A stretch of 64,000 nucleotides of DNA, from NCBI GenBank assembly GCA_964622325.1, contig CAZUOJ010000007.1, forward strand, positions 1 through 64,000. The letters are read 5' to 3'. Positions within the stretch are counted from its first letter, which is position 1; each line of letters starts with the position of its first letter. This DNA comes from JAJFUB01 sp964622325. Lineage in GTDB: Bacteria > Armatimonadota > Zipacnadia > Zipacnadales > UBA11051. Both the position numbers and the translations under genes were made by a program. The notes under the pieces are model-generated. The model was not told where the DNA came from and did not search any database. It was given only the letters and a program-made list of their open reading frames with translations. Of this stretch, positions 55,771 to 63,385 are shown one piece after another.

Positions 55771-56451
55771 ATGAAGCGCGGCTTTACGCTTATTGAATTG
55801 TTAGTCGTCATCGCCATCATTGCCATTTTGGCGGCAATCCTTTTCCCTGTGTTTGCGCGCGCCAGGGAGAAGGCGCGTCAATCCAGCTGTCTGAACAATT
55901 GCCGGCAATTAGCCACCGCCTTTGTAATGTATGCTCAGGATTATGATGAGCGCTGCATGCTCAGTGGCGTCTACATTCCCTCCCTGGCTGTGCCCGGCGC
56001 AGGCGGCTCCAGCGACGGCAGCAATGTAAATTGGTGGCGCTATGAGCTGCAGCCCTATATCAAGAACTGGCAAATCTTTTTGTGTCCTTCGGGGCCTGCT
56101 GTGGGCGATCCCTCCTATGCCGGCAATCAGCTCACGCGCCATTACGGCTTTAACACCTATGTCACAGGCGTTTCGCTGGCGACAATCCAATTTCCAGCGG
56201 AAACGATTGCGATGGGGGATTGCGCGCACTGGCTTTCTAGCGCGGGAAACTGTCACTTGAAAGCTTTTGCCTGGCCTGCTCAGGAACGCCGCAACACCAG
56301 TGTGCCCTGCAATGCCAATCAGCCGCAGAATCAAACCGATACACAGACACGGCATAACGGCGGCTCCAATTTGTGTTTTTGCGATGGGCATGCCAAATGG
56401 ATGGCGGCTAATAGCATCGCCGGCGGCCAGGGCGTGCGCGTGTCGCCTTAA
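55771..56451 (+). CDS. Type II secretion/pilin-like protein with prepilin N-terminus
   Basis: 226 residues. The prepilin peptidase site and helix RGFTLIELLVVIAIIAILA follow a 2-residue leader, cut after Gly; then FPVFARAREKARQSSCLNNC, a pattern typical of Armatimonadota and relatives. The C-terminal RHNGGSNLCFCDGH gives an H-x9-DG-like motif as in DUF1559 proteins. It would assemble in a pseudopilus or be surface-exposed. The ATG at 55771 is chosen because the cleavage motif must lie close to the start; AGAAGGG is 11 bases upstream. It is divergent from the heparinase gene. Confidence 0.87.
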   Translation: MKRGFTLIELLVVIAIIAILAAILFPVFARAREKARQSSCLNNCRQLATAFVMYAQDYDERCMLSGVYIPSLAVPGAGGSSDGSNVNWWRYELQPYIKNWQIFLCPSGPAVGDPSYAGNQLTRHYGFNTYVTGVSLATIQFPAETIAMGDCAHWLSSAGNCHLKAFAWPAQERRNTSVPCNANQPQNQTDTQTRHNGGSNLCFCDGHAKWMAANSIAGGQGVRVSP

Positions 56452-56491
56452 AAAGAGCGCCTTCGCGGCTCTCTGTGCTGTTATTGCGGAA

Positions 56492-56525
56492 AGCTTTCCT
56501 TTCCCCAGCAAAGGAAGGGAAAGCT
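56492..56525 (+). terminator. Hairpin after the prepilin gene
   Basis: AGCTTTCCTTTCC pairs with GGAAGGGAAAGCT with one G-T wobble and an 8-base loop; T-poor tail (CGTGTGTCTTT). It is a likely weak terminator 40 bases past the stop, in front of the beta-helix leader. Confidence 0.45.
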
Positions 56526-56593
56526 CGTGTGTCTTTGGGCGCAGGCCTCAGCGCGTAAGCTGATGTTTCCCAGGCCGAAAGGAGGATTCTGAT

Positions 56594-59119
56594 ATGCGCT
56601 GGCTCAGCGGGCTTTTGGCATGTTGGGCAGGCATGTCGCTTCTCTGGGGCGCGCCAGCCGCGACCTTTTATGTGGCGCCGAATGGCAGGGATGATTGGAC
56701 GGGGAAGCTGCCGGCGCCCAATGCGCGCAAAACAGATGGCCCGTTTGCCTCCTTAAGCGGCGCGCGCGATGCCATTCGCAAGGCGCGCGCGGCAGGCCGT
56801 TTGCCTCAAGACAAAGAAATCCTCGTGCTGATCCGGGCCGGCAAATACACAATGATGGAGCCCCTTGTTTTCGGGCCGGGAGACAGCTTCCTTACTTTCG
56901 CTGCCTATCCTCGTGAAAAGCCGCAAATTATTGGGGGGCGTTTATTATCCGGGCTGAAGCCGGGGGCTGAAGGCATGTGGACAATCGCGCTGCCGGAGGT
57001 CCGGGCGGGCCGCTGGAATTTCCGCTCCCTGTTTGTCAATGGCCAGCGCATGATACGGGCACGCCATCCTAATTTTGATCCCCGGGATCCCTATCGCAAA
57101 GGCTTTTTGTATGTCGGAATGGATCCCCATGCCTTCGGCATAACTGTCGGCAACATTCATAATGTCGGGGACTGGATGGAATACAAAATCACGGTGCCGG
57201 CCGACGGCGAATATACCTTTTGGGTGTATTATGGCGCTCATAACGAGCCCTTTGGCCGCAAGACCATGGATGGCCGAACAGCCATCAGCGTGGATGGGGG
57301 CGAGAAAATTCCGCTTGTGGATTTGCCGGATACGGGCTCCTGGGCCGTTTCGCGCTGGGGCAAAAGCGCCACGCTGAAGCTTACGGCCGGCGAGCACATC
57401 CTGCGCTGGGAAAATCTGCAGGGGGGCGGGCTGAATCTGGAAGCCTTTGCTTTGTCGGATGATCCGCAATGGCAGCCGCAAGGGGACAGATTGCCGCCTG
57501 TAGCGGAAGGCAAACATAAGCTGCTTATCCAAGCCGAATCCTTTGTGGCGTTTCATGGGCCGCAATTAATGGTGAGCGGCTCGGGCAAGGGCGACAAAGA
57601 CAAATTTTATTATGCGCCGGGAGATTTAAAGCCCCAATGGGCGCAGGCGCCGGAGGCGGAAATTCATATCTTTCAAGCGGGCAATTGCCGCGCCTTCAAA
57701 GAAATATGCTGGATTGAGCGCATTGATGAAGCCGAACGCATTGTGTATCTAAAAGGCCCGGAATGCACTTCCGCGCTCCATGTCGGCGATCGCTATTTTA
57801 TCGAGAATGTGCGCGAGCTTTTGGATGCGCCGGGCGAATTCTATCTGGATCGGCAGGCCGAGATATTGTATCTCAAGCCGCCAGCGGGCTTTACGCCGCA
57901 AGCGGAAATCCTGGCGCCCTATGTGGGCCGTCTGATTGAAGCCGTCAGCCCCAGTGCCGAGCAGCCCCTCGAGGGCTTGCGCTTTCGGGGGCTGATCTTT
58001 CGCGGCGGGGACTGGGATTTTGAAGATGGCTGCCGCGGCTATGGAATGGGCCTGAATGGCGTACTGTATTTCAAGAATGCGCGGCGCTGCGAAATCCGCG
58101 GCTGCCGCTTTTACAATATCGGCAAAGATGCCGTCTGTGTGGAGGGAGGCGAAAGAAATATCATCGCCCAAAATGACATCACTGACAGCGCGGAGGGCGG
58201 CATCAATATCATTAACAGCCACGACAATGAGATTGTGGAGAATCACATCCATCACATTGGCCGTGTGTACAAGCATAATGGCGCCATCACACTGCAAAAT
58301 CGCGCCAGCCGCAATCTCGTGGCGCGCAATGTCGTGCATGATTTGCCGCGCTATGGCATTACAATGAAGTTCGCTGGCCGGGAAAATGTCATCGCATATA
58401 ATCGCGTGTGCAACACTAATCTGGAGACATATGATACAGGGGGCATTGAAGTCACACAACACGATCGCGAAGAGCGCAGCGGCACAAAAATTATTGGCAA
58501 TATCGTGGCGGACACTATTGGCTATTCTTTCCAGGGCGAAAAGCCGCTATTTTTGTCCTGGAGCATTTATTTAGATAGCTTTGCCGGGGGCTATATAGTA
58601 CAGAACAATTTATGTTATCGCAGCATGCATGGCGGCATTATGTTTCAGGGCGGCAAAGATAATATCGTGACCAATAACATTCTTTTGCATGGACATGCAG
58701 GGCAGGGCCATATCAGCAATTATGCCAGCAATATGACAGGATGCGTCCTGGAGCGCAATATCGTGGCGTGGGAAAATCCGCAGGCGTATTTGTGGGCAGG
58801 GCCCGCCGTGAAGCCGGAAAATATCCGTGTGGATTACAATCTGTATTTCTGTCCGGGGCTGGAAACATTTGCCATGGGCTGGGGCTACAAAACTTTTGCC
58901 GCCTGGCGCGAGGCGGGCTATGACGCACATTCGCTCATCGCCGATCCGCTGTTTGTTAATCCCGCCGCGGATAATTATGCCTTACGGCCGGAATCGCCTG
59001 CTTTTCAGTTAGGCTTTCAGAAGATTGATTTCAGTCAAGTGCCCCAATGCGCGTGCAAAATTATTCCTCTGGGGAAAATCTATTTTGAAAATCTGCCCTG
59101 GCCGGAGAATTATCCATGA
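56594..59119 (+). CDS. Secreted right-handed beta-helix protein with inserted carbohydrate-binding-like domain
   Basis: 841 residues. Signal peptide to about residue 22 (WGAPAA), then TFYVAPNGRDDWTGKLP, the usual entry of pectate-lyase-like proteins (GH-120/PL-like). Residues 190-290 form a beta-sandwich with WMEYKITVPADGEYTFWVYY and KLTAGEHILRWENLQGGGLN, a CBM6/35-like insertion. Residues 450-790 are beta-helix rungs (LEGLRFRGLIFRGGDW, GVLYFKNARRCEIRGCRF, DNEIVENHIHHIG, RNLVARNVVHDLP). It probably degrades or binds a plant or algal polysaccharide. AAAGGAGG precedes the ATG. Its stop overlaps the next start (ATGA). Confidence 0.82.
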   Translation: MRWLSGLLACWAGMSLLWGAPAATFYVAPNGRDDWTGKLPAPNARKTDGPFASLSGARDAIRKARAAGRLPQDKEILVLIRAGKYTMMEPLVFGPGDSFLTFAAYPREKPQIIGGRLLSGLKPGAEGMWTIALPEVRAGRWNFRSLFVNGQRMIRARHPNFDPRDPYRKGFLYVGMDPHAFGITVGNIHNVGDWMEYKITVPADGEYTFWVYYGAHNEPFGRKTMDGRTAISVDGGEKIPLVDLPDTGSWAVSRWGKSATLKLTAGEHILRWENLQGGGLNLEAFALSDDPQWQPQGDRLPPVAEGKHKLLIQAESFVAFHGPQLMVSGSGKGDKDKFYYAPGDLKPQWAQAPEAEIHIFQAGNCRAFKEICWIERIDEAERIVYLKGPECTSALHVGDRYFIENVRELLDAPGEFYLDRQAEILYLKPPAGFTPQAEILAPYVGRLIEAVSPSAEQPLEGLRFRGLIFRGGDWDFEDGCRGYGMGLNGVLYFKNARRCEIRGCRFYNIGKDAVCVEGGERNIIAQNDITDSAEGGINIINSHDNEIVENHIHHIGRVYKHNGAITLQNRASRNLVARNVVHDLPRYGITMKFAGRENVIAYNRVCNTNLETYDTGGIEVTQHDREERSGTKIIGNIVADTIGYSFQGEKPLFLSWSIYLDSFAGGYIVQNNLCYRSMHGGIMFQGGKDNIVTNNILLHGHAGQGHISNYASNMTGCVLERNIVAWENPQAYLWAGPAVKPENIRVDYNLYFCPGLETFAMGWGYKTFAAWREAGYDAHSLIADPLFVNPAADNYALRPESPAFQLGFQKIDFSQVPQCACKIIPLGKIYFENLPWPENYP

Positions 59120-60072
59120 AAAGGCGAGAATTTTTGAAAGAGGTGTTTTTAGCCGGTGCAGCCAGCCTCTTGAGCCCGTCCGTGTGGAGCGCCGATACAC
59201 GCTCGCGCCCTCCTCAGCCGCTGAGCAAGCGCCCCTACGGGCAGACGGGCTGGCAACTGTCTGTCATTGGCCTTGGGGGCATTGTCGTGATGAATACGCC
59301 GCAGGCGGAAGCGAATGAGCTGGTGGCGTGGGCAATTGATCAGGGCGTGAATTATTTTGATGTGGCGCCAACTTACGGCAATGCGCAAGAGCGTCTCGGG
59401 CCCGCCTTAAAGCCTTATCGCGAAACAGTGTTTTTGGCGTGCAAAACAACACAGCGCGCAGCTGCGGACGCCCGGGCAGAACTGGAAAATTCTTTGCGCC
59501 TTTTGCATACAGATTATGTGGATTTATATCAGCTGCATGGCCTTACGAAAATAGAAGAAGTGGAACGCTGCTTTGCGCCGGGCGGGGCGATGGAGCTGTT
59601 TGTGCGGGCACGGGAAGAGGGCAAAGTGCGCTGGCTGGGCTTCTCCGCCCATAGCGAAGAGGCCGCGTTGCGGGCGCTGGAGCATTTCCGCTTTGACAGC
59701 ATATTGTTTCCCTTTAATGCCGTATGTATGGAACGCGGCGGATTTGGGGCGCGCGTCCTGCAAGCCGCCCAGCAGCGCGGCAGTGCCCGTCTGGGCTTGA
59801 AAGCCATCGCCTGGACGCGCCGCCAGAGCGGCGCAGCCCCCAAATATCCTAAATGCTGGTATCAGCCGCAAGACAATCCGGCGCTGGCGGAAAAACTTTT
59901 GCGTTATGCCCTGGATCTGCCTATTACAGCGACAATTCCGCCCGGCGAAGCCTCGCTGTTCAAAATGTGTGTGGAATTGGCGCGCCGCTATCAGCCGCTG
60001 TCGGCGGCGGAGCGTGAACAATTGCTTCAGGCCATAGCTGCTGTGGAGCCTATTTTTTCGCGCCTCAGCTAA
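59116..60072 (+). CDS. Tat-exported aldo/keto reductase
   Basis: 318 residues. The leader MKRREFLKEVFLAGAASLL is a twin-arginine signal (R-R-x-F-L-K). The catalytic tetrad is complete: D82, Y87 (FDVAPTYGN), K110 (LACK) and H141 (LYQLHG). C-terminal ends at the helix before the usual C-terminal loops, a shortened form (318 against about 330-340 residues). It would reduce a sugar aldehyde or ketone in the periplasm, but the cofactor source there is unclear; export of the folded enzyme with bound cofactor is what Tat does. Coupled by a 4-base overlap to the beta-helix gene. Confidence 0.86.
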   Translation: MKRREFLKEVFLAGAASLLSPSVWSADTRSRPPQPLSKRPYGQTGWQLSVIGLGGIVVMNTPQAEANELVAWAIDQGVNYFDVAPTYGNAQERLGPALKPYRETVFLACKTTQRAAADARAELENSLRLLHTDYVDLYQLHGLTKIEEVERCFAPGGAMELFVRAREEGKVRWLGFSAHSEEAALRALEHFRFDSILFPFNAVCMERGGFGARVLQAAQQRGSARLGLKAIAWTRRQSGAAPKYPKCWYQPQDNPALAEKLLRYALDLPITATIPPGEASLFKMCVELARRYQPLSAAEREQLLQAIAAVEPIFSRLS

Positions 60073-60084
60073 TTCAGGAAAAAA

Positions 60085-60864
60085 ATGCTGCCGCCCTTGC
60101 CGCCTCCGCAACGAGAGACTTATTTGTGTTCGGCCGACGGTTCGTGCTGGCCCTTTTTAATCCAGCTTCCCCCCGAGTCGCCCCTGGCCATCCTGATAAG
60201 CCTGCATGGCCATTATGGCGACGAGACGCAGATGATGACGGAGGACATTTATGAGGACGCCTTTGGGAGGCTGAGGCGGGAATGCTGGCGCCGTAAGTGG
60301 GCGTATATATGTCCCTGGTATGGGGGCAACAGCTGGATGGGGCCCCTCGCGGAGTCGGGCCTGGCGGATCTTTTCGTCCTCTTACAGGAGCGCTGGCCCG
60401 GCCGGCCGATCTATCTGCAGGGCGGCTCGATGGGCGGGACCTCCGCCTTGATTTTTGCGCTGCGCCGCCCGGAATATGTGGCGGGCGTCCTCGCGCGCTG
60501 TCCCGCCGCGGATATCGAGGCGTATTATCATTGGGCGCGGGCACGGGCGGATTTCAATCCTACATTGAAGAACATCGCCGACGCGATACGGCTGCATTAT
60601 ACGGTGGGAGGCGGCTCGCTTAAAAAGGAGCTGCGCGCCCGCTCTGTGCTGAAGCAGGCGGAAAGATTAACGATGCCGGTTCATCTGGCGCACGGCGCCG
60701 CCGATGAACTCATTCCCGTGCACTGGACCCGCGCCCTGGCAAAAAAGCTGCACCGTCTGGGACGGCCTGTGTACTACGAAGAAATCCCCGAGGGCAATCA
60801 CGACGCTCCCGTGCGGCTTGTGAATTGGCCGGAAGCGCTGGACTTCGTCAGCCAGGGCAGATAG
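60085..60864 (+). CDS. Alpha/beta hydrolase (peptidase S9/esterase-like)
   Basis: 259 residues, no signal peptide. Oxyanion HGHYGD (residues 41-46), nucleophile S115 in LQGGSMGGTSAL, acid D207 in AHGAADELIPV and H239 in EGNHDAP complete the triad. The order matches the prolyl-oligopeptidase catalytic domain or feruloyl-esterase-like group. It may remove ester groups from sugars released by the neighbouring secreted enzymes. It lies 12 bases after the aldo/keto reductase stop, so they are likely cotranscribed; CAGGA lies before the ATG. Confidence 0.77.
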   Translation: MLPPLPPPQRETYLCSADGSCWPFLIQLPPESPLAILISLHGHYGDETQMMTEDIYEDAFGRLRRECWRRKWAYICPWYGGNSWMGPLAESGLADLFVLLQERWPGRPIYLQGGSMGGTSALIFALRRPEYVAGVLARCPAADIEAYYHWARARADFNPTLKNIADAIRLHYTVGGGSLKKELRARSVLKQAERLTMPVHLAHGAADELIPVHWTRALAKKLHRLGRPVYYEEIPEGNHDAPVRLVNWPEALDFVSQGR

Positions 60865-61076
60865 TCTCATTCTCTCATCCACTGTCAATTTCCCATAAGC
60901 CAGGCATAGTCTCCTGTAAGCGCGCCGCCCATAAATTGTCCTGCGAGACACAATTGCAGTAGCACGCGGGCTTTGGAAAGCCGCGGGCACTGTTTACGAA
61001 ATGTTCTCTTAGTCTGTGAAAAATTTGAAGAAATTTTAAAATCCAATTAAACTTCATTTGCGGCAGAAGAAAACGC
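60865..61076. other. 212-base gap before the peptide locus
   Basis: No gene. An imperfect repeat AATTGTC/GACACAATT (60936-60955) is the only visible symmetry; otherwise AT-rich sequence leads to the promoter at 61077. Confidence 0.4.
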
Positions 61077-61105
61077 TTGACTTATTTATGACAAACAGCT
61101 ATTAT
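61077..61105 (+). promoter_or_regulatory. Near-consensus sigma-70 promoter of the RiPP locus
   Basis: TTGACT (61077-61082), an exact 17-base spacer and TATTAT (61100-61105). The start of transcription is expected near 61112, leaving about 30 bases before the ATG at 61144 with a strong ribosome site. It is the best promoter seen in the window. Confidence 0.77.
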
Positions 61106-61143
61106 TTTCAAACTGTTTTATGCGCATTTTAAAGGAGAAAAAA

Positions 61144-61290
61144 ATGCAAAAGCCCGATGAAGTTCGAGGGAAAAAGCCTTATGCGGCGCCCAAAGTTTTG
61201 CGCGTGCGCCTGGATCCAGACGGCGCACTTCTGCGCTGCACCAAGTTGCCTGCAAACTCTGGCTGTCAGCCTACTAAGAAAGACACATAA
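61144..61290 (+). CDS. Candidate RiPP precursor peptide 1 (48 residues)
   Basis: A 48-residue gene with AAAGGAG 7 bases before its ATG and a near-consensus promoter 39 bases upstream. N-terminal part is charged (DEVRGKKP), then the block from Y13: Y-x-x-P-K-V-x-x-V-x-L-D-P and, four residues on, L-x-C-T-K with C32. A tail of 14 residues follows with a second Cys (C41) and a C-terminal Thr. The same block recurs without gaps in the peptide at 61708, ten of 22 positions identical. A leader motif that is conserved while the C-terminus varies is what RiPP precursors show. The adjacent radical SAM and PqqD genes would process it. The product and cut site are not known. Confidence 0.72.
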   Translation: MQKPDEVRGKKPYAAPKVLRVRLDPDGALLRCTKLPANSGCQPTKKDT

Positions 61291-61532
61291 TTTTTTACAT
61301 GCGCCACTTTTTAGAAAATGGCAATAAAGCACACATACGCAATCTCTAAAACTAATCAAGTTAAGCCATTTAATTTCTTGCGAAATCAGTAGTTGGCGAG
61401 GCGCCGGGGCGGATATTGGATATAAAGGCATAACTGCAAGCAATCCGTAACTTCAGGAGAAATTTGCGGAAAGAAAACTAAACAGCTTTCCCATTGTCTG
61501 CGCAAGTTTACAAATGCTTGCGAGTTAACTTC

Positions 61533-61601
61533 ATGTCACTTCCTTATACCCCCAAGTTGCTACGAATTTCTCTCTTGCCCAAAATCTTGTTTAAAGGCTA
61601 A
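61533..61601 (+). pseudogene. Possible decayed third precursor leader (22 codons)
   Basis: The frame reads MSLPYTPKLLRISLLPKILF then two more residues and a TAA. P-Y-T-P-K-L-L-R-I-x-L-x-P parallels the leader block of the two peptides (Y-x-x-P-K-V-x-x-V-x-L-[DE]-P) with one residue missing; no Cys and no ribosome site remain. It lies between the two precursor genes. It could be chance, as it is short. Confidence 0.33.
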
Positions 61602-61656
61602 CTTTTATTAGAAAAATAAAAGTGGATAATTATTGCAAATGAAACTTTTTTGCAAT
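61601..61656 (+). other. Two AT-rich hairpins before precursor 2
   Basis: ACTTTTATT (61601-61609) pairs with AATAAAAGT (61615-61623); ATTGCAAA (61632-61639) pairs with TTTGCAAT (61649-61656). No T-run follows either. They could stabilise or process the mRNA between the two precursor genes or lower readthrough. Confidence 0.35.
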
Positions 61657-61707
61657 TTCAGCGAATTTATTATTAACAGAAACATCTCATCGCAAAAGTG
61701 ATGGAGA

Positions 61708-61875
61708 ATGCTGTATTCGAAAGAAAGAAAAGAAGTGTATATTCCTCCTAAAGTAAGGTGTGTGCAATTGGAGCCAGAAAGTTCAGTGTTGGCTTGCAGT
61801 AAAACTTTCAAAATTTTACGCCGGCCCTTTGAGTGTGAACCAGGCGGATGCAGAGCTCCGCTTCGATTGAGCTAG
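61708..61875 (+). CDS. Candidate RiPP precursor peptide 2 (55 residues)
   Basis: A 55-residue gene. From Y11: Y-I-P-P-K-V-x-x-V-x-L-E-P, four residues, then L-x-C-S-K, the same block as peptide 1 with no gaps. Four Cys at 18, 30, 43 and 48; the tail is longer and basic (LRRPFECEPGGCRAPLRLS) and ends in Ser. An in-frame stop at 61699 limits the start to the ATG at 61708 or later; GGAG lies only one base before it, so translation may rely on a weaker upstream AAAAG or on coupling. It is 63 bases before the radical SAM gene. Same interpretation as peptide 1, with similar certainty. Confidence 0.7.
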   Translation: MLYSKERKEVYIPPKVRCVQLEPESSVLACSKTFKILRRPFECEPGGCRAPLRLS

Positions 61876-61938
61876 AGCGCATAGAGCTATTTTCATATCC
61901 CAACAAGGAGCATACATAAGAGCTCATCAAAAGGATCC

Positions 61939-63084
61939 GTGCTGCAAAAAATGCAAGGCCAGAATCAAAATGTTCGTTCAGCGATACTCCCTGAAAGCCC
62001 TTTATTCTTAACTGAGCTGCAGCAACATTTAGAAAAGCAGGGCCGAAAACTTTTTTATTTGCATGTGGAGCTGACTTCATTTTGTAATAATCGCTGCCTC
62101 CACTGTTATGTGCTTCAATCCAATCATTATAAGCCCCAACATCTGCCCCTAAACTTTGTCATGGCGTTATGGGAAGCGGCAGCGGCCGAAGGCGTGTTGT
62201 TTTTGGCCTTGACAGGAGGCGAGCCGCTGCTGCATCCGGATTTCCCTCGTCTGTACGAGGCCGCTATCCGGCAGGGATTTCTCGTTACGCTTTTGTCCAA
62301 TGGCACGCTGATCGATGAGCCCATGGCGGATTTTCTGGCGGAGCTGATGCCCTATTATATCAGCCTTTCTGTATATGGCGTTTCTGCAGACACATATGCG
62401 CGCGTCACCGGCAATCCCGCTGGGCAGGCCGCGTCGTTTAAGGCCATAGAATTGTTAAGGAAGCGCCAAGTCCCGCTTCGTGTCAACTTTATGCTTCTGC
62501 GGGAAAATTATCAGGAATGGCCGGAATTTGTCCGCTGGGCGGAGCAATCCGGGCTGCCCTATAGTCTGGATGGCGGGATCACGCCGGCTCAATGCGGGGA
62601 TCTTGCGCCTCTGGAGCATGCGCTGTCGGCCGAGGAACTGGCGCGGATAGAATGCAGTCTGCCGCGGGGAAGACGCGAATTGGCAGAGCAGTGCGCCAGA
62701 CAAGAACAGTCGCCGAGCGATCTGGCATTTCAATGTATGGCGGGCCTGGATCGTCTTTTTGTGAACGCGTGGGGGCGCGCCTCTGTCTGCGTGGAAGAGC
62801 CGCAAAGCTGGCCCCTGGATCCCCACGATGTTCACGGCTCCTTGCGGCGCCTCTTTTACGAGGAGTTCCCTCGTTTTCTGGCGCAGGAGAAGCTCGATGC
62901 GGAATGTCAGGAATGTTCATTATGGAGCCTGTGTCGGCGCTGCCCTGCCTGGCGCTATAAGCTCACAGGACGCCATGGCGCGCGTGTGCCGTATTTTTGC
63001 GAATTAGCCCGGGCTGAAGCCCGGATGTGTGCCGAAGCGAGCTTTATGGAGTCGGATAATGAAACGAATTGTCAAAAATCCTGA
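61939..63084 (+). CDS. Radical SAM/SPASM peptide-modifying enzyme
   Basis: 381 residues from the GTG at 61939 (AAAAGGA upstream); an ATG at 61951 is the alternative. The [4Fe-4S] triad C49, C53, C56 reads CNNRCLHC; LTGGEPLLHPDF binds SAM, and YYISLSVYG is the later strand. The C-terminal third carries a SPASM auxiliary cluster region with SVCVEEPQ and CQECSLWSLCRRC, plus further Cys near the end. SPASM enzymes of this type cross-link or epimerise peptides bound through a PqqD domain. The two precursors lie just upstream and the PqqD gene overlaps its 3-prime end, so this is very likely the maturase. The bond it makes cannot be told. Confidence 0.87.
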   Translation: MLQKMQGQNQNVRSAILPESPLFLTELQQHLEKQGRKLFYLHVELTSFCNNRCLHCYVLQSNHYKPQHLPLNFVMALWEAAAAEGVLFLALTGGEPLLHPDFPRLYEAAIRQGFLVTLLSNGTLIDEPMADFLAELMPYYISLSVYGVSADTYARVTGNPAGQAASFKAIELLRKRQVPLRVNFMLLRENYQEWPEFVRWAEQSGLPYSLDGGITPAQCGDLAPLEHALSAEELARIECSLPRGRRELAEQCARQEQSPSDLAFQCMAGLDRLFVNAWGRASVCVEEPQSWPLDPHDVHGSLRRLFYEEFPRFLAQEKLDAECQECSLWSLCRRCPAWRYKLTGRHGARVPYFCELARAEARMCAEASFMESDNETNCQKS

Positions 63085-63343
63085 TTTTATTGTGCGACAG
63101 ATTGGGGAGGAAACATTGCTCATTCCTATCGCCCGGGCGCGGGCGGATTTGAATGCTGTGCTCGTGCTTGAAGGAATTGGCGGCGTCATCTGGGAGCTGC
63201 TGGAGCAAAAGCCTACGGAACAGCAGCTGCTGGAGATATTGCAGGAGCAATATGAGGCTGACGCGCAAACGATTGCTAAGGATACAAGCCATTTTCTGCA
63301 AGAACTGCACGCTTTAGGCGCCATCTTTTTTCAAGAGGAATAA
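63059..63343 (+). CDS. PqqD-family peptide-recognition protein
   Basis: 94 residues. RIVKNPDFIVRQIGEETLLI starts the winged-helix-like RRE fold; LEGIGGVIWELLEQKPTEQQ and LLEILQEQYEADAQTIAKD are the characteristic turn (G-G-x-I-W-E-L) and helix; LHALGAIF ends it. PqqD proteins bind the leader of a RiPP precursor and present it to the radical SAM enzyme. The ATG at 63059 is chosen for GGAG 8-10 bases upstream and size; it overlaps the radical SAM gene by 26 bases, implying coupled translation and a fixed ratio. Confidence 0.83.
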   Translation: MKRIVKNPDFIVRQIGEETLLIPIARARADLNAVLVLEGIGGVIWELLEQKPTEQQLLEILQEQYEADAQTIAKDTSHFLQELHALGAIFFQEE

Positions 63344-63385
63344 AATCCAGGCCAGAACGCTCGGAAGGACTTTAAATCTCTTATT

